Shown in pieces: positions 1 to 7,686 of a stretch of 34,870 bases of DNA. Made by a program: the position numbers and the translations under genes. Position 1 is the first letter of the stretch. The number at the start of each line of letters is the position of its first letter. Source of the DNA: Candidatus Peribacteria bacterium (GTDB lineage: Bacteria; Patescibacteriota; Gracilibacteria; Peribacterales; Peribacteraceae); assembly GCA_943350395.1 (NCBI GenBank), contig CALRAD010000010.1, positions 1-34,870 of the forward strand. The letters are read 5' to 3'. Below the pieces are notes generated by a model. That model was not told the origin of the DNA and searched no databases. It was given only the letters and a program-made list of their open reading frames with translations.

Positions 1-99
1 GGTTCGTGCAGCAGAAGAGACGGAGATGTCACCGGAGAGAACTTGTTCAACGACGGAAGCTTTCATGGCAGCAAAACGGAAGGAGGTGTGAGATTTCAT
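1..99 (-). CDS. N-terminus of an unidentified protein with helix-turn-helix-like start (partial)
   Basis: An open frame of 33 codons runs from an ATG at 97-99 off the left edge of the window. It begins MKSHTSFRFAAMKASVVEQV and continues with LSGDISVSSAART. The pattern of a helix, then 'VLSGDISVSSAAR', resembles the first helix-turn-helix of transposase-like or small DNA-binding proteins, where 'SG.IS..EAAR' is common; that is an inference from 33 residues only. The stretch before the start (AGGGTG about 6 nt upstream) is the nearest thing to a ribosome binding site at this end. A second in-frame ATG lies at 64-66. It diverges from the ribosomal operon. It could equally be an ordinary cytoplasmic protein. 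Confidence 0.45.
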   Translation of the reverse strand, partial: MKSHTSFRFAAMKASVVEQVLSGDISVSSAART

Positions 100-207
100 G
101 ACTTCACCCTACCTACGAATGTGTAACCCTAATTGCTGCAATTGGAACATATATTTGCAAATATAGAAGCCTTCCCGACATGTTTCATTATTTTCGTCAT
201 CTTTCCC

Positions 208-236
208 TTGACCCACCCTTATCGGGTCTCTAAAGT
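208..236 (+). promoter_or_regulatory. Candidate promoter of the ribosomal operon
   Basis: A -35 box TTGACC (208-213) is followed after exactly 17 nt by TAAAGT (231-236), giving 5/6 and 4/6 matches to the sigma70-type consensus. Transcription would begin near 243, leaving a leader of about 100 nt before rplC. No other good pair lies in 100-343. Confidence 0.6.
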
Positions 237-262
237 GCCCGAGCTACGAACTTACGTTCTTT

Positions 263-321
263 GATCCGTCTCCCGCGGGACAGTAGTCCCGCACTTGATC
301 ATTCAGGGGGATAAGCGGATC
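263..321 (+). promoter_or_regulatory. Folded 5' leader of rplC operon
   Basis: A perfect 7-bp hairpin GCGGGAC-AGTA-GTCCCGC sits at 275-292. It is enclosed by a second pairing of GATCCG (263-268) with CGGATC (316-321), and CCC (272-274) can pair with the G-run at 306-310. The whole fold lies between the predicted transcription start and the rplC start codon. Such a leader is a reasonable site for autogenous control by an operon product (in E. coli L4 binds the S10 leader), but I see no recognisable similarity to that leader. Confidence 0.45.
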
Positions 322-343
322 TGATGGAACCTCCAAGTATTTT

Positions 344-991
344 ATGGCTTTAGGTCTTCTCGCCCGCAAAATCGGCATGTCCCGCGTGTTTCTCCCGAAC
401 GGAGAAGCGGTCCCTGTGACGTATTTGCAGATCGACGACAACGAGATCATCAGGACGAAGTCGCAGGAGAAAGACGGTTACCAGGCTGTCGTCTTGGGTA
501 TTGGCCATCGCATCGTCAAAACAAGAAAAGGAAAAGAAGTAAGCCGTTATCGAAGCGAAAAAGAGTTTACGGTCGATTCGATCGCTGAGTACGAGAAGGG
601 AAAGAAGCTGACGGTTGCCGCACTTCCGGTGGAGAGTCTGGTGACCATTACCGGTACCAGCAAAGGAAAAGGATTTCAGGGTGTCATGAAGCGTCACCAC
701 TTCGCAGGAGGTCCTGCGAGTCACGGTTCGCACTTCATTCGAGAGCCTGGTTCCGTGGGTATGCGCACATGGCCGGGTCGTATCCATGCCGGCAAGAGAA
801 TGCCCGGACACATGGGACTCGAGACCTGCACAGTGAAGCACAGGAAGGTTCTCGTCTGTGACGAAGGACGCAAAGTGATCGGTGTGAAGGGTCCGGTACC
901 GGGTCCGAATGGAACGATTGTGACGTTAACTCTTGAAACTCCAGCCTTCGCTCCTGCGGGAGCTTCGGCCGGCAAGCCCGCTACCAAATAG
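344..991 (+). CDS. rplC: 50S ribosomal protein L3
   Basis: L3 is one of the first proteins to bind 23S rRNA and shapes the peptidyl-transferase region. The 215-residue product begins MALGLLARKIGMSRVF and carries the family signature around residues 100-160 (GTSKGKGFQGVMKRHHF, then GSHFIREPGSVGMRTWPGR, MPGHMG). It is the first gene of the cluster: the usual rpsJ (S10) is not upstream. The last ~15 residues (from PAFAPAGASAGKP) extend past the normal L3 end and are encoded by a copy of a dispersed palindromic repeat also found in adk, infA and the surface protein. The start has no Shine-Dalgarno; GGAAC at 326-330 is too far away to be convincing. Confidence 0.97.
   Translation: MALGLLARKIGMSRVFLPNGEAVPVTYLQIDDNEIIRTKSQEKDGYQAVVLGIGHRIVKTRKGKEVSRYRSEKEFTVDSIAEYEKGKKLTVAALPVESLVTITGTSKGKGFQGVMKRHHFAGGPASHGSHFIREPGSVGMRTWPGRIHAGKRMPGHMGLETCTVKHRKVLVCDEGRKVIGVKGPVPGPNGTIVTLTLETPAFAPAGASAGKPATK
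944..980 (+). repeat. Dispersed palindromic element, copy A (inside rplC)
   Basis: This segment contains CGCTCCTGCGGGAGCTTCGG (949-968) followed by two variable bases and GGCAAGCCCG. It matches copy B at 31511-31542 at 30 of 32 positions, and the reverse complement of copy F in infA at 30 of 35. It can fold as GCTCC-TGCG-GGAGC plus an outer stem. It is translated as FAPAGASAGKP at the L3 C-terminus. Confidence 0.8.
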
Positions 992-1016
992 TTCGTTTCT
1001 CTCACTACAAGTAATC

Positions 1017-1757
1017 ATGACGATCGACCTCTACACAGCAACGGGAACGAAGAAAGGCTCTCTGGAGCTTCCTGCAAGCATGTTCGAGGCGAACATCAAT
1101 AAGGGTTTGATGCATCTTGCGCTCATTCGTCAGCAGAGCAACCGCCGTCATCCGATCGCACACGTGAAGCACCGAGGCGAGATCGTCGGTTCCACAAAGA
1201 AGATGTTCCAGCAGAAGGGGACCGGTCAGGCTCGCCGTGGTCCGATCCGAAGCCCGCTTCTCAAAGGAGGAGGAAAGGCTTTTGGTCCAAGGAACGAGGC
1301 AAACTTCATTAAGAATATGCCGAAGAAAATGCGCAGAGCCGCTCTCTTCTCCTGTCTTTCCCTTCGAGCAAAAGAAGGAGCGATCATCGGTCTCGAAGAG
1401 TACGGAGATGACATCAAGACCAAGACCTTCATGATGCTTCTGAAGAAATTGCCGGTCGAGTTCGGCCGTCGTATTCTTTTCGTTCTTCCCGGTCGTCATC
1501 GAGGTCTCGAACTTTCGGCTCGCAACGTGCCCCGCGTGAAAACGATCTTCGCACCGTATTTGAATCCGGAGGATGTTCTAGGCTCCAAAAATATTATCTT
1601 CCTCAAAGATGCAGTTCAGGTGGCGGAAGACACGTTCGTGAAAGAGAAAACTGCCGAGCCGAAAGAAGTCTCCGCACCCAAGGAAAAGAAGATCATGAAG
1701 CCAAAAACTGAGAAAGCAGCTAAGAAGCCTTCTGCACCTAAAAAAGTCAAAGCCTAA
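1017..1757 (+). CDS. rplD: 50S ribosomal protein L4
   Basis: L4 (uL4) lines the polypeptide exit tunnel. The frame is open from further upstream, but the start is placed at ATG 1017 (MTIDLYTATGTKKGSLELP), after the rplC stop, because only this start matches the family N-terminus. The tunnel loop is visible at about residues 60-95 (GSTKKMFQQKGTGQARRGP, then RSPLLKGGGKAFGP). The globular domain ends near residue 205 and is followed by a ~40-residue Lys/Pro/Ala-rich tail (KTAEPKEVSAPKEKK...) that standard L4 lacks. The gap to rplC is 25 nt and the gap to rplW is 6 nt. No Shine-Dalgarno is seen. Confidence 0.96.
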   Translation: MTIDLYTATGTKKGSLELPASMFEANINKGLMHLALIRQQSNRRHPIAHVKHRGEIVGSTKKMFQQKGTGQARRGPIRSPLLKGGGKAFGPRNEANFIKNMPKKMRRAALFSCLSLRAKEGAIIGLEEYGDDIKTKTFMMLLKKLPVEFGRRILFVLPGRHRGLELSARNVPRVKTIFAPYLNPEDVLGSKNIIFLKDAVQVAEDTFVKEKTAEPKEVSAPKEKKIMKPKTEKAAKKPSAPKKVKA

Positions 1758-1763
1758 TTTCTC

Positions 1764-2063
1764 ATGCATCTCTCCTCCGTCATCATCGGCCCCGTCGTCA
1801 CCGAGAAAGCAGAACGCTTGAAGCTCGAGGGGACGTACGTGATCCGAGTGCAGCCTGCAGCGACGAAAATCGACGTGAAGAATGCGCTCCGAAAATACTA
1901 CGATGTCGAAGTGTCTTCCGTTCGCGTGCTCCGCACCGTTCCGAAGACCAGACTCGTGGGACAGAATCAGATCATGGAGAAGCGTCATCGTCAGAAGCGC
2001 ATGATTGTCCATCTTGCCAAGAAGAGTAAGCCTCTCGATCTCTCCAATTTCCAACTCGCCTAA
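1764..2063 (+). CDS. rplW: 50S ribosomal protein L23
   Basis: L23 sits at the tunnel exit and is the docking site for trigger factor and SRP. The 99-residue product starts MHLSSVIIGPVVTEKAERLK, with the family's 'P.VTEKA' motif, and contains the conserved segment V.KVDVKNALRKYYDVEVSSVR and the basic hairpin (GQNQIMEKRHRQKRMIVHL). The length is normal (family about 95-100). It follows rplD after 6 nt; the bases before the ATG are TTTCTC, with no Shine-Dalgarno. Confidence 0.96.
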   Translation: MHLSSVIIGPVVTEKAERLKLEGTYVIRVQPAATKIDVKNALRKYYDVEVSSVRVLRTVPKTRLVGQNQIMEKRHRQKRMIVHLAKKSKPLDLSNFQLA

Positions 2064-2070
2064 CGCCACC

Positions 2071-2919
2071 ATGCCTGTTATCCAGCAGAAACCAACGAGC
2101 AATGCGAGACGGCAGATGTCGATCGCCGACTTCTCCCTCCTCACGAAGAAGCGCCCCGAGCGTGCCCTCACCAAGGGAAAGCAGCGCATCTCCGGACGCA
2201 ACAACATGGGTCGCGTGACGGTGCGTCACAGAGGCGGAGGACACAAGCGTCTACTGCGTCAGATCGATTTCAAACAGACGGACAAGCACGGTATCGTCGG
2301 TCGCATTGCAGCCATCGAGTACGATCCGAACCGTTCCGCCTACATCGCTCTCGTGCACTACATGGATGGCGAGAAGCGGTACATCCTTGCACCGGAAGGC
2401 ATGAAGGCAGGTGATGAGATTGTCTGCGGCGAGCGCACGAAAGTGAAGCCCGGAAACCGCATGATGCTTGAGCACGTACCGGTCGGCTATCGAATCTACA
2501 ATATCGAGATCCAGATCGGACAGGGTGGCAAGATTGTCCGTTCGGCAGGCACAAGTGCTGTTCTCGTGGGCTTAGACGGTCCGTTTGCCCTCATCGAACT
2601 CCCGAGTGGAGAGATGCGCAAAGTTCGCTCGGCGTGTTACGCAACCATTGGAACCGTCGGCAACGTCGACCATCACCTCATCACGATCGGCAAGGCTGGA
2701 CGAAATCGTTGGCTCGGTAAGAAACCGGAAGTGCTCGGAAAATCCATGAACGCCGTCGACCACCCGCACGGTGGAGGAGAAGGTCACTCTCCGATCGGTC
2801 TCAAGTATCCAAAGACTCCGTGGGGTAAACACGCTCTTGGTGTCAAGACCAGACGCCCGCATCGAACGAGTGATCGGCTTATCATTCGACGTCGCATCAA
2901 GAAAAAGAAGAATAAGTAA
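2071..2919 (+). CDS. rplB: 50S ribosomal protein L2
   Basis: L2 is a primary 23S rRNA binder needed for subunit association and peptidyl transfer. The start is ATG 2071 (MPVIQQKPTSNARRQMS), 7 nt after rplW; an open frame from 2005 overlaps rplW and is not used. The 282-residue length is normal. Diagnostic features are NNMGRVTVRHRGGGHKR near residue 50, the OB/SH3-like core, and the C-terminal NAVDHPHGGGEGHSPIG holding the invariant His in DHPHGGGEG. It ends in a lysine run (RRRIKKKKNK). It is followed by an unusually long 113-nt gap before rpsS. Confidence 0.97.
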   Translation: MPVIQQKPTSNARRQMSIADFSLLTKKRPERALTKGKQRISGRNNMGRVTVRHRGGGHKRLLRQIDFKQTDKHGIVGRIAAIEYDPNRSAYIALVHYMDGEKRYILAPEGMKAGDEIVCGERTKVKPGNRMMLEHVPVGYRIYNIEIQIGQGGKIVRSAGTSAVLVGLDGPFALIELPSGEMRKVRSACYATIGTVGNVDHHLITIGKAGRNRWLGKKPEVLGKSMNAVDHPHGGGEGHSPIGLKYPKTPWGKHALGVKTRRPHRTSDRLIIRRRIKKKKNK

Positions 2920-2963
2920 GCTATGCTCAGGTACCGAGACAATTTCTTCACCCCCACACTCCC

Positions 2964-3026
2964 ATGGTTCAAGTCATCATCCCCCTCATCGCAATCGCCG
3001 TTATCCTCACCACGACTACTCTCTAA
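2964..3026 (+). CDS. Possible 20-residue hydrophobic micropeptide
   Basis: In the 113-nt gap between rplB and rpsS, an ATG at 2964 opens a 21-codon frame ending TAA at 3024-3026, six bases before the rpsS start. The product (MVQVIIPLIAIAVILTTTTL) is almost wholly Val/Ile/Leu/Ala and could form one short membrane helix. Its start lies in the same pyrimidine-rich context (CACTCCC-ATG) as the surrounding ribosomal genes, and the gap to rpsS (TAATCCCCCATG) looks like the other junctions. It is not a known ribosomal protein. An overlapping alternative frame starts at 2923 (MLRYRDNFFTP...) and runs into the rpsS start. Translation is unproven. Confidence 0.4.
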   Translation: MVQVIIPLIAIAVILTTTTL

Positions 3027-3032
3027 TCCCCC

Positions 3033-3353
3033 ATGACACGCTCACTCAAAAAAGGCCCCTACGTTGATCCAAAGCTCCTGAAAAAAGTTCTGGCTATGGT
3101 CCAGAAGCAGGAGAAGAAGATCATCAAAACGTGGGCGAGAGATTGCGACATTCCGCCGGAGTTCGTCGGATTCACCTTCGCGGTTCATAACGGCAAAGAG
3201 TTTCCTCCTGTCTACGTCACAGAACAGATGGTCGGACACAAGCTCGGCGAGTTCAGTTGGACCACGAAGTTCCGTATCCACGGCGGCAAGATGAGCAAGG
3301 CCGAAGCCGCTCCCGCTCCGAAGCCCGCAGCCGCTCCCGCTCCCGCCAAATAA
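3033..3353 (+). CDS. rpsS: 30S ribosomal protein S19
   Basis: S19 forms a complex with S13 in the 30S head near the A and P sites. The product begins [19 protein letters not shown] as expected and contains the conserved [15 protein letters not shown] segment at about residues 67-82. The core would end near residue 88; the remaining ~18 residues are an Ala/Pro/Lys tail ([17 protein letters not shown]) that typical S19 (about 92 residues) lacks. The start is preceded by a C-run (TAATCCCCC-ATG) without Shine-Dalgarno. Spacing to rplV is 6 nt. Confidence 0.96.
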   Translation: MTRSLKKGPYVDPKLLKKVLAMVQKQEKKIIKTWARDCDIPPEFVGFTFAVHNGKEFPPVYVTEQMVGHKLGEFSWTTKFRIHGGKMSKAEAAPAPKPAAAPAPAK

Positions 3354-3359
3354 TCTCTC

Positions 3360-3779
3360 ATGCATTCACACCTCTCCTCCGCCAGGCTCGCTCCAAAGAA
3401 GGCTAATCTTATGGCCAAGATGGTTCGTGGGCTTTCCGTGCCGGACGCCATCGAGCTTCTCCGGTCAACGAGCAAGAAGAGTGCCAGACTTTTTGAAGGT
3501 GTGCTCCGTTCGGCTATTGCCAATGCCGAGCATAACTTCAAGCAGAATGCTCAGTCGATGATCGTCAAAACCGTGGTTGTGAACCAAGGAACGTCGTACC
3601 GTCGCGGCATTCCGATGGCTCGAGGGAGAGTCCGCCCGATCCGAAAATTCATGTGTCATGTCTCGATCACGCTTGGCTTTCCGGGAACGCTCAAGGCTGA
3701 AAAGAAAGAGCAGGCGAAGAAAGAAGTGAAGAAAGTACCCAAGATTTCGACGAAGAAAACTTCCGCTTCCTCCAAATAA
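3360..3779 (+). CDS. rplV: 50S ribosomal protein L22
   Basis: L22 reaches from the outer surface into the exit tunnel, where its beta-hairpin narrows the passage. The product has the family opening (MHSHLSSARLAPKKANLMA, region 'ARLAPKKA..VA'), the central VPDAIELLRSTSKKSARLF segment and the hairpin with RRGIPMARGRVRPIRK at about residues 80-96. The usual length is about 110; here 139 residues, because of a Lys-rich C-terminal tail (KAEKKEQAKKEVKKVPKIS...). The start context is CTCTC-ATG and rpsC follows after 2 nt. Confidence 0.95.
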   Translation: MHSHLSSARLAPKKANLMAKMVRGLSVPDAIELLRSTSKKSARLFEGVLRSAIANAEHNFKQNAQSMIVKTVVVNQGTSYRRGIPMARGRVRPIRKFMCHVSITLGFPGTLKAEKKEQAKKEVKKVPKISTKKTSASSK

Positions 3780-3781
3780 TT

Positions 3782-4459
3782 ATGGGACAGAAAGTAAACC
3801 CCAACGGCTTCCGTATCGGTATCACGCACTCGTGGCCGAGCACGTGGTTTGCGACGAAGGACAAGTTTCGCACGATGTTCCTCGGCGACGTTCTTGTCAG
3901 GCGCTACCTCGACAAGAAATTTCAGGATGCGGGCTTAAGCCTCATCGAGATCGAGCGAGGCAAGAAAATTTCCGTGACGCTCAACACCAGCAAGCCGGGA
4001 GTGATCATCGGCAAGCAGGGAGCCGCCGTCGAAGATCTTCGCAAAGAACTTGAGAAAAAATTTGGAGGTTCTTTCGAGGTGAACGTGAAGGAGATCCGTA
4101 CACCGGATGCCGATGCCGTGTGTATTGCTGAGAGCATTCAGAGCCAGATTCAACGTCGCATGCCGTACCGCAGAGCCTGCAAAATGGCGATGGAACGAGC
4201 GATGCAGGCTGGATTGATTGGAATCAAAATCGGAGTTTCCGGTCGTTTGAATGGCGCAGAGATCGCACGTGCTGATTCTTTCAAGGAGGGCAACGTTCCG
4301 CTGCAGACGCTACGCGCCAACATTCAATTTGCCACTCGTCACGCTGTCACAACGTACGGGACAATCGGCGTTCAAGTTTGGGTCTACAAGGGCATGGTCT
4401 TCAAGAAAATTCAGGAAGCGAAATCCTCCGCTTTAGTCTCTCTCCCCGACGCTCACTAA
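3782..4459 (+). CDS. rpsC: 30S ribosomal protein S3
   Basis: S3 lies at the mRNA entry site and contributes to the ribosome's helicase activity. The 225-residue product begins MGQKVNPNGFRIGITHSWPS, an unmistakable S3 start. A KH RNA-binding domain has its GxxG loop at residues 77-80 (GVIIGKQG, then AAVEDLRKELEKKFGG). The C-terminal domain carries MPYRRACKMAMERAMQAG and GAEIARADSFKEGNVPLQTLRA. Length is normal. The start lies 2 nt after the rplV stop, so the two are probably translationally coupled. Confidence 0.97.
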   Translation: MGQKVNPNGFRIGITHSWPSTWFATKDKFRTMFLGDVLVRRYLDKKFQDAGLSLIEIERGKKISVTLNTSKPGVIIGKQGAAVEDLRKELEKKFGGSFEVNVKEIRTPDADAVCIAESIQSQIQRRMPYRRACKMAMERAMQAGLIGIKIGVSGRLNGAEIARADSFKEGNVPLQTLRANIQFATRHAVTTYGTIGVQVWVYKGMVFKKIQEAKSSALVSLPDAH

Positions 4460-4465
4460 TCTCCC

Positions 4466-4894
4466 ATGCTGCAACCCATTCGCACCAAATATCGTAAGCA
4501 CCACCGCGGCCGCGGCCAATTTAAGGGCAAGGCTACGAGGGGAGCAACGCTGGCTTTCGGCACGTACGGTCTCAAGTCTCAGGAAGCGGGCGAGATCACC
4601 TCGCGTCAGCTCGAAGCCGCGCGCCGAGCGCTCACCCACGAAGCCGCTCGCGGCGGAAAGATCTGGTGTCGCATTTTCCCGCAGAAGCCAATCACCAGGA
4701 AGTCACCCGAGGTGCCGATGGGATCGGGCAAGGGCGCGGTGGAATTTTACGCAGCCGTCGTGAAGCCCGGAACCATGCTCTTCGAGATGGACGGTCTGCC
4801 TGAGGCTACGGCGAAGGAGGCTTTTAGGCTCGCTTCCCACAAACTTCCGGTTCTGACCAAATTTGTCGTCAGCATTCACAAGCACGCCGTATGA
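4466..4894 (+). CDS. rplP: 50S ribosomal protein L16
   Basis: L16 sits near the A-site tRNA and the factor-binding region. The N-terminus [18 protein letters not shown] and the conserved blocks [26 protein letters not shown] (residues about 30-55) and [20 protein letters not shown] (about 71-90) fit the family; the length of 142 is near the usual 137. Its TGA stop overlaps the rpmC start in an ATGA arrangement at 4891-4894, which suggests translational coupling. Confidence 0.97.
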   Translation: MLQPIRTKYRKHHRGRGQFKGKATRGATLAFGTYGLKSQEAGEITSRQLEAARRALTHEAARGGKIWCRIFPQKPITRKSPEVPMGSGKGAVEFYAAVVKPGTMLFEMDGLPEATAKEAFRLASHKLPVLTKFVVSIHKHAV

Positions 4895-5199
4895 GTACCA
4901 ACACTTCCACCACCGAGCTGCAGCGCATGACGCCGAAAGAACTTCGTCAGGAGATTGCACTGCATCAATCCGAGTATGCCAAAATGCGGATGGGCGTCGA
5001 GATGCAGAAAGAGAAGAATCATGCACTCTACAAAGCAAAGCGCAGAGAGATTGCACGCATGAAGACCGTGGAGACCGCGATGAAGAATGGCGTTCCAACG
5101 GTGACAACGGAGAAGAAAACGTCGAAGATTTCAGATGTTGCGGACAAAACCGCTTCCCAAGCGAAGAAAAAGACTGTAAAAGTTCCCCGCTCAAAATAA
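4891..5199 (+). CDS. rpmC: 50S ribosomal protein L29 with C-terminal extension
   Basis: L29 is a small helical protein beside the tunnel exit. Residues about 8-62 form the two-helix core ([20 protein letters not shown] ... [20 protein letters not shown]), with the KRxIARxxTV motif near the end of helix two. Normal L29 is 60-70 residues; this one is 102 because of a basic Thr/Lys/Ser tail. The start overlaps the rplP stop by 4 nt. Identification rests on the core motifs and position between L16 and S17. Confidence 0.92.
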   Translation: MSTNTSTTELQRMTPKELRQEIALHQSEYAKMRMGVEMQKEKNHALYKAKRREIARMKTVETAMKNGVPTVTTEKKTSKISDVADKTASQAKKKTVKVPRSK

Positions 5200-5200
5200 T

Positions 5201-5542
5201 ATGCGCACGAAAATCGGTACCATCACATCGGCCAAAATGCAGAACACCGTTGCCGTTACCGTCCATCGGTACGTCATGCATCCGACGTACGCAAAGCGTT
5301 ACCGCGTCAGCAAGAAGTTTCTTGCGGATACGAACGGCAATGATCTGTGGGTAGGCGATGAGGTGACGATCACCGAGTGCAGGCCTCTGAGCAAGCGAAA
5401 GTGTTTCAAGGTGACGGAAGTCTTAAAGAAAGCGCCGAGAGTGTCGGAGATGAAGACGGAGACGGTCGAACAGAATACGAAGCGCGATCATCGCGATGCA
5501 ACCTATGAGAAGAAAGCCAAAGTTTCCGCTCCCAAATCATGA
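5201..5542 (+). CDS. rpsQ: 30S ribosomal protein S17
   Basis: S17 binds 16S rRNA early in 30S assembly. The product starts [20 protein letters not shown], the standard OB-fold opening, and contains [41 protein letters not shown]. Residues past about 83 are a charged tail (family length about 85; here 113). It starts one base after rpmC ends, and its TGA stop overlaps the rplN start (ATGA at 5539-5542). Confidence 0.95.
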   Translation: MRTKIGTITSAKMQNTVAVTVHRYVMHPTYAKRYRVSKKFLADTNGNDLWVGDEVTITECRPLSKRKCFKVTEVLKKAPRVSEMKTETVEQNTKRDHRDATYEKKAKVSAPKS

Positions 5543-5907
5543 TCCAGCAGCAGACCGTCCTCAACGTTGCCGACAATACGGGTGCAAAAACCTGCATGTG
5601 CATCAAAGTGCTCGGAGGAAGCAAGAGGCGGTATGCCGGCATCGGTGATGTCATCGTGGTCGCCATCAAGAGCGCTGCTCCAAGAGGTACCGTCCGTCAG
5701 CACGCCGTCGAGCGCGCTGTCATCGTGCGCACCCGCAATGTTCAGAGGCGCAAGGACGGCAGCGGTATCCGTTTCGACGACAATGCCTGCGTGATCATCG
5801 ACGCCAACAAAGAGCCCAAAGGCACACGTATCTTCGGACCCGTTGCCCGCGAACTTCGTGCAGGCGGTTACCAGAAAATTATCTCTCAAGCCCCAGACGT
5901 TCTCTAA
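5539..5907 (+). CDS. rplN: 50S ribosomal protein L14
   Basis: L14 lies at the subunit interface and forms bridge B8 with 16S rRNA. The 122-residue product matches the normal length from [20 protein letters not shown] to the end. The motif [19 protein letters not shown] follows the opening, and [13 protein letters not shown] is present near residues 95-107. There is no tail, unlike its neighbours. Its start overlaps the rpsQ stop by 4 nt. Confidence 0.97.
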   Translation: MIQQQTVLNVADNTGAKTCMCIKVLGGSKRRYAGIGDVIVVAIKSAAPRGTVRQHAVERAVIVRTRNVQRRKDGSGIRFDDNACVIIDANKEPKGTRIFGPVARELRAGGYQKIISQAPDVL

Positions 5908-5911
5908 TTCT

Positions 5912-6418
5912 ATGAAGCTCTCCCAAGGCGACTCCGTCGTCATCATCGCAGGCAAGGACAAGGGTAAGAAGGGCACAATTATGCGCGTGCTTGCCTCCAG
6001 CAACCGCGTGATCGTGAGTGGCATCAATATGATGACCAAGCACGTGAAGAGGACGGCACAGAGCGAAGGAAAAATTGTGAAGCTCGAAACGTCGATCTCG
6101 GTGAGCAATGTCCAGATCGTTGACCCAAAAACAGGCAAGCCGAGTCGTATCGGATACAAGATTGATTCCAAGACTGGCAAGAAAGTGCGCGTCGCCAAGA
6201 AGAGCGGAACGATTCTCGGTCGCACCAAAATCGAGCCGTCTGCAGCCGAGAAGAAGTTGGCAACGTCCGGAACCGATCTCAAGAAGGCGACTGCCGCCAA
6301 GAAGCCAGGATTCTGGAAGAAAGTGGGCTTTGGCGCCGACGCAGCCGAAGGATCGAAGAGCGAAGCAGGTCCGGCCTCCAGCACGATTCATTCCCGTTCC
6401 ACCGGTCGCGGTTCCTAA
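5912..6418 (+). CDS. rplX: 50S ribosomal protein L24 with long C-terminal extension
   Basis: L24 starts 50S assembly by binding the 5' end of 23S rRNA. The start is ATG 5912 (MKLSQGDSVVIIAGKDKGKK), 4 nt after rplN; the frame is open further upstream but inside rplN. The KOW motif is at residues about 6-33, followed by VIVSGINMMTKHVKR and the conserved TGKPSRIGYKID. The normal protein is about 100-105 residues. This one is 168, the extra ~60 residues being Lys/Ala/Gly/Ser-rich and of low complexity (for example ATAAKKPGFWKKVGFG). No function is known for the extension. Confidence 0.94.
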   Translation: MKLSQGDSVVIIAGKDKGKKGTIMRVLASSNRVIVSGINMMTKHVKRTAQSEGKIVKLETSISVSNVQIVDPKTGKPSRIGYKIDSKTGKKVRVAKKSGTILGRTKIEPSAAEKKLATSGTDLKKATAAKKPGFWKKVGFGADAAEGSKSEAGPASSTIHSRSTGRGS

Positions 6419-6424
6419 TTTCTT

Positions 6425-7006
6425 ATGACATTCATCCCTCTCCAGAAACGGCTCCAGACGACGATCGCAGATTCCCTCAAGAAGGAACTCGGAGTCGGCA
6501 ATGTGCATGCGCTTCCGCGCATCACCAAGGTGATCGTCAATACCGGTCTCAGCCAGAAAAAGTACTCTGCCAAGGACGTGCAGCAGTTCATCCTCGAATC
6601 CCTTGCGACCGTCACTGGTCAGCGTCCGGCAATCCGCAGAGCCAAGAAATCCATCAGCGATTTTAACATCAGAGAGAACATGATCGTTGCAATGATGGTC
6701 ACGCTTCGCGGCAAAAAGATGTATTACTTCCTCGATCGTTTGATCAATTACGCCCTTCCTCGTATTCGAGATTTCCGAGGCTATCCGATGAAATTGGACG
6801 GTCACGGCAATTTCTCACTCGGCATTATCGATCAGTCGATCTTTCCCGAACTTCCGCCTCCCGAGGCCAATAAGATCTTCGGCATGCAGATTCAGATCAC
6901 CACCAACGCAGGCACCGACGAGAGAGGACTCGCACTTCTGAAACACATTGGCATTCCTTTTAGGAAAGTTGCCCCAAGAAAGACTGACGTTGAAAAGAAA
7001 GCCTGA
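6425..7006 (+). CDS. rplE: 50S ribosomal protein L5
   Basis: L5 binds 5S rRNA and contacts the P-site tRNA and S13 in the 30S head. The product (193 residues, slightly longer than the usual 180) contains the signature [13 protein letters not shown] at about residues 29-41, [20 protein letters not shown], and the [26 protein letters not shown] block. The C-terminus has the [21 protein letters not shown] segment. The start is preceded by TAATTTCTT with no Shine-Dalgarno. The 49-nt gap to rpsN is pyrimidine-rich. Confidence 0.97.
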   Translation: MTFIPLQKRLQTTIADSLKKELGVGNVHALPRITKVIVNTGLSQKKYSAKDVQQFILESLATVTGQRPAIRRAKKSISDFNIRENMIVAMMVTLRGKKMYYFLDRLINYALPRIRDFRGYPMKLDGHGNFSLGIIDQSIFPELPPPEANKIFGMQIQITTNAGTDERGLALLKHIGIPFRKVAPRKTDVEKKA

Positions 7007-7055
7007 TTCTGCAATACTCTCTAGCCCTTACTTTTCTTTTACTTTCTACAGTCCT

Positions 7056-7280
7056 ATGGCCCGAGAAGCACTCATCGTCAGCTGGAGGAACAAACAGGAG
7101 GCTCACGCCAAGTCTCTGGCTGCGGGCAAGAAGCCTAAGTTCCCAACGCGCGTCTACAATCGTTGCAAGCTCTGCTACGACAAAGGAGGTTACATGCGCT
7201 TCTTTGGAATCTGCCGCATCTGCTTTCGAGAACTTGCAACGAATGGCGACATTCCCGGCATTAAAAAATCTTCTTGGTAA
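7056..7280 (+). CDS. rpsN: 30S ribosomal protein S14, zinc-binding type
   Basis: S14 is needed for late assembly of the 30S head. The start chosen is ATG 7056 ([16 protein letters not shown]); an upstream open frame overlaps rplE. The product is 74 residues, close to the short zinc form (61 residues) rather than the ~100-residue form. Four cysteines at residues 37, 40, 53 and 56 form CxxC-x12-CxxC, and the tail [10 protein letters not shown] is the standard S14 end. The N-terminus is about 13 residues longer than usual. Confidence 0.95.
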   Translation: MAREALIVSWRNKQEAHAKSLAAGKKPKFPTRVYNRCKLCYDKGGYMRFFGICRICFRELATNGDIPGIKKSSW

Positions 7281-7292
7281 TTCTCCACTCTC

Positions 7293-7679
7293 ATGCCTCT
7301 TACAGACCCCATCGGCGACTTTCTCACCCGGATGCGCAATGCGCAGCACGGAGGGAGGACCGACTGCAGAGCTCAGTGGTCGAAAATTCTGCAGGCGATG
7401 TGCGATCTCATGAAGAAACAAGGATATCTTGAGTCCGTTTCCGCTGAGGGCGACGATGCTCATAAAGAAATTGTCGTGGTGTTCAAAACAGACCGACCTG
7501 CACTGCTTTTGAAGCGCATCTCCTCACCCGGAGGACGCAAGTATGTCGGTGCCGGAGAGATTCGCTCCCATCTACACGGCAGTACCATGGCGATTTTGTC
7601 CACGAGCAGCGGACTGATTACTCATAAAGAAGCAAGGTCGAAGAATATCGGAGGTGAAATTCTCTGCACCGTTTCCTAA
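7293..7679 (+). CDS. rpsH: 30S ribosomal protein S8
   Basis: S8 binds the central domain of 16S rRNA and in E. coli represses the spc operon. The opening MPLTDPIGDFLTRMRNAQ and the C-terminal signature STSSGLITHKEARSKNIGGE followed by ILCTV are diagnostic. Length 128 is normal. The start is preceded by CCACTCTC without Shine-Dalgarno. I see no obvious S8-binding mimic in the messenger near rplE, but it was not modelled. Confidence 0.96.
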   Translation: MPLTDPIGDFLTRMRNAQHGGRTDCRAQWSKILQAMCDLMKKQGYLESVSAEGDDAHKEIVVVFKTDRPALLLKRISSPGGRKYVGAGEIRSHLHGSTMAILSTSSGLITHKEARSKNIGGEILCTVS

Positions 7680-7686
7680 TTCATTT

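Noticed and set aside
1-99. Firm transposase call for the left-edge gene
   Set aside because: Only 33 residues are visible; the helix-turn-helix resemblance is suggestive but cannot be confirmed.
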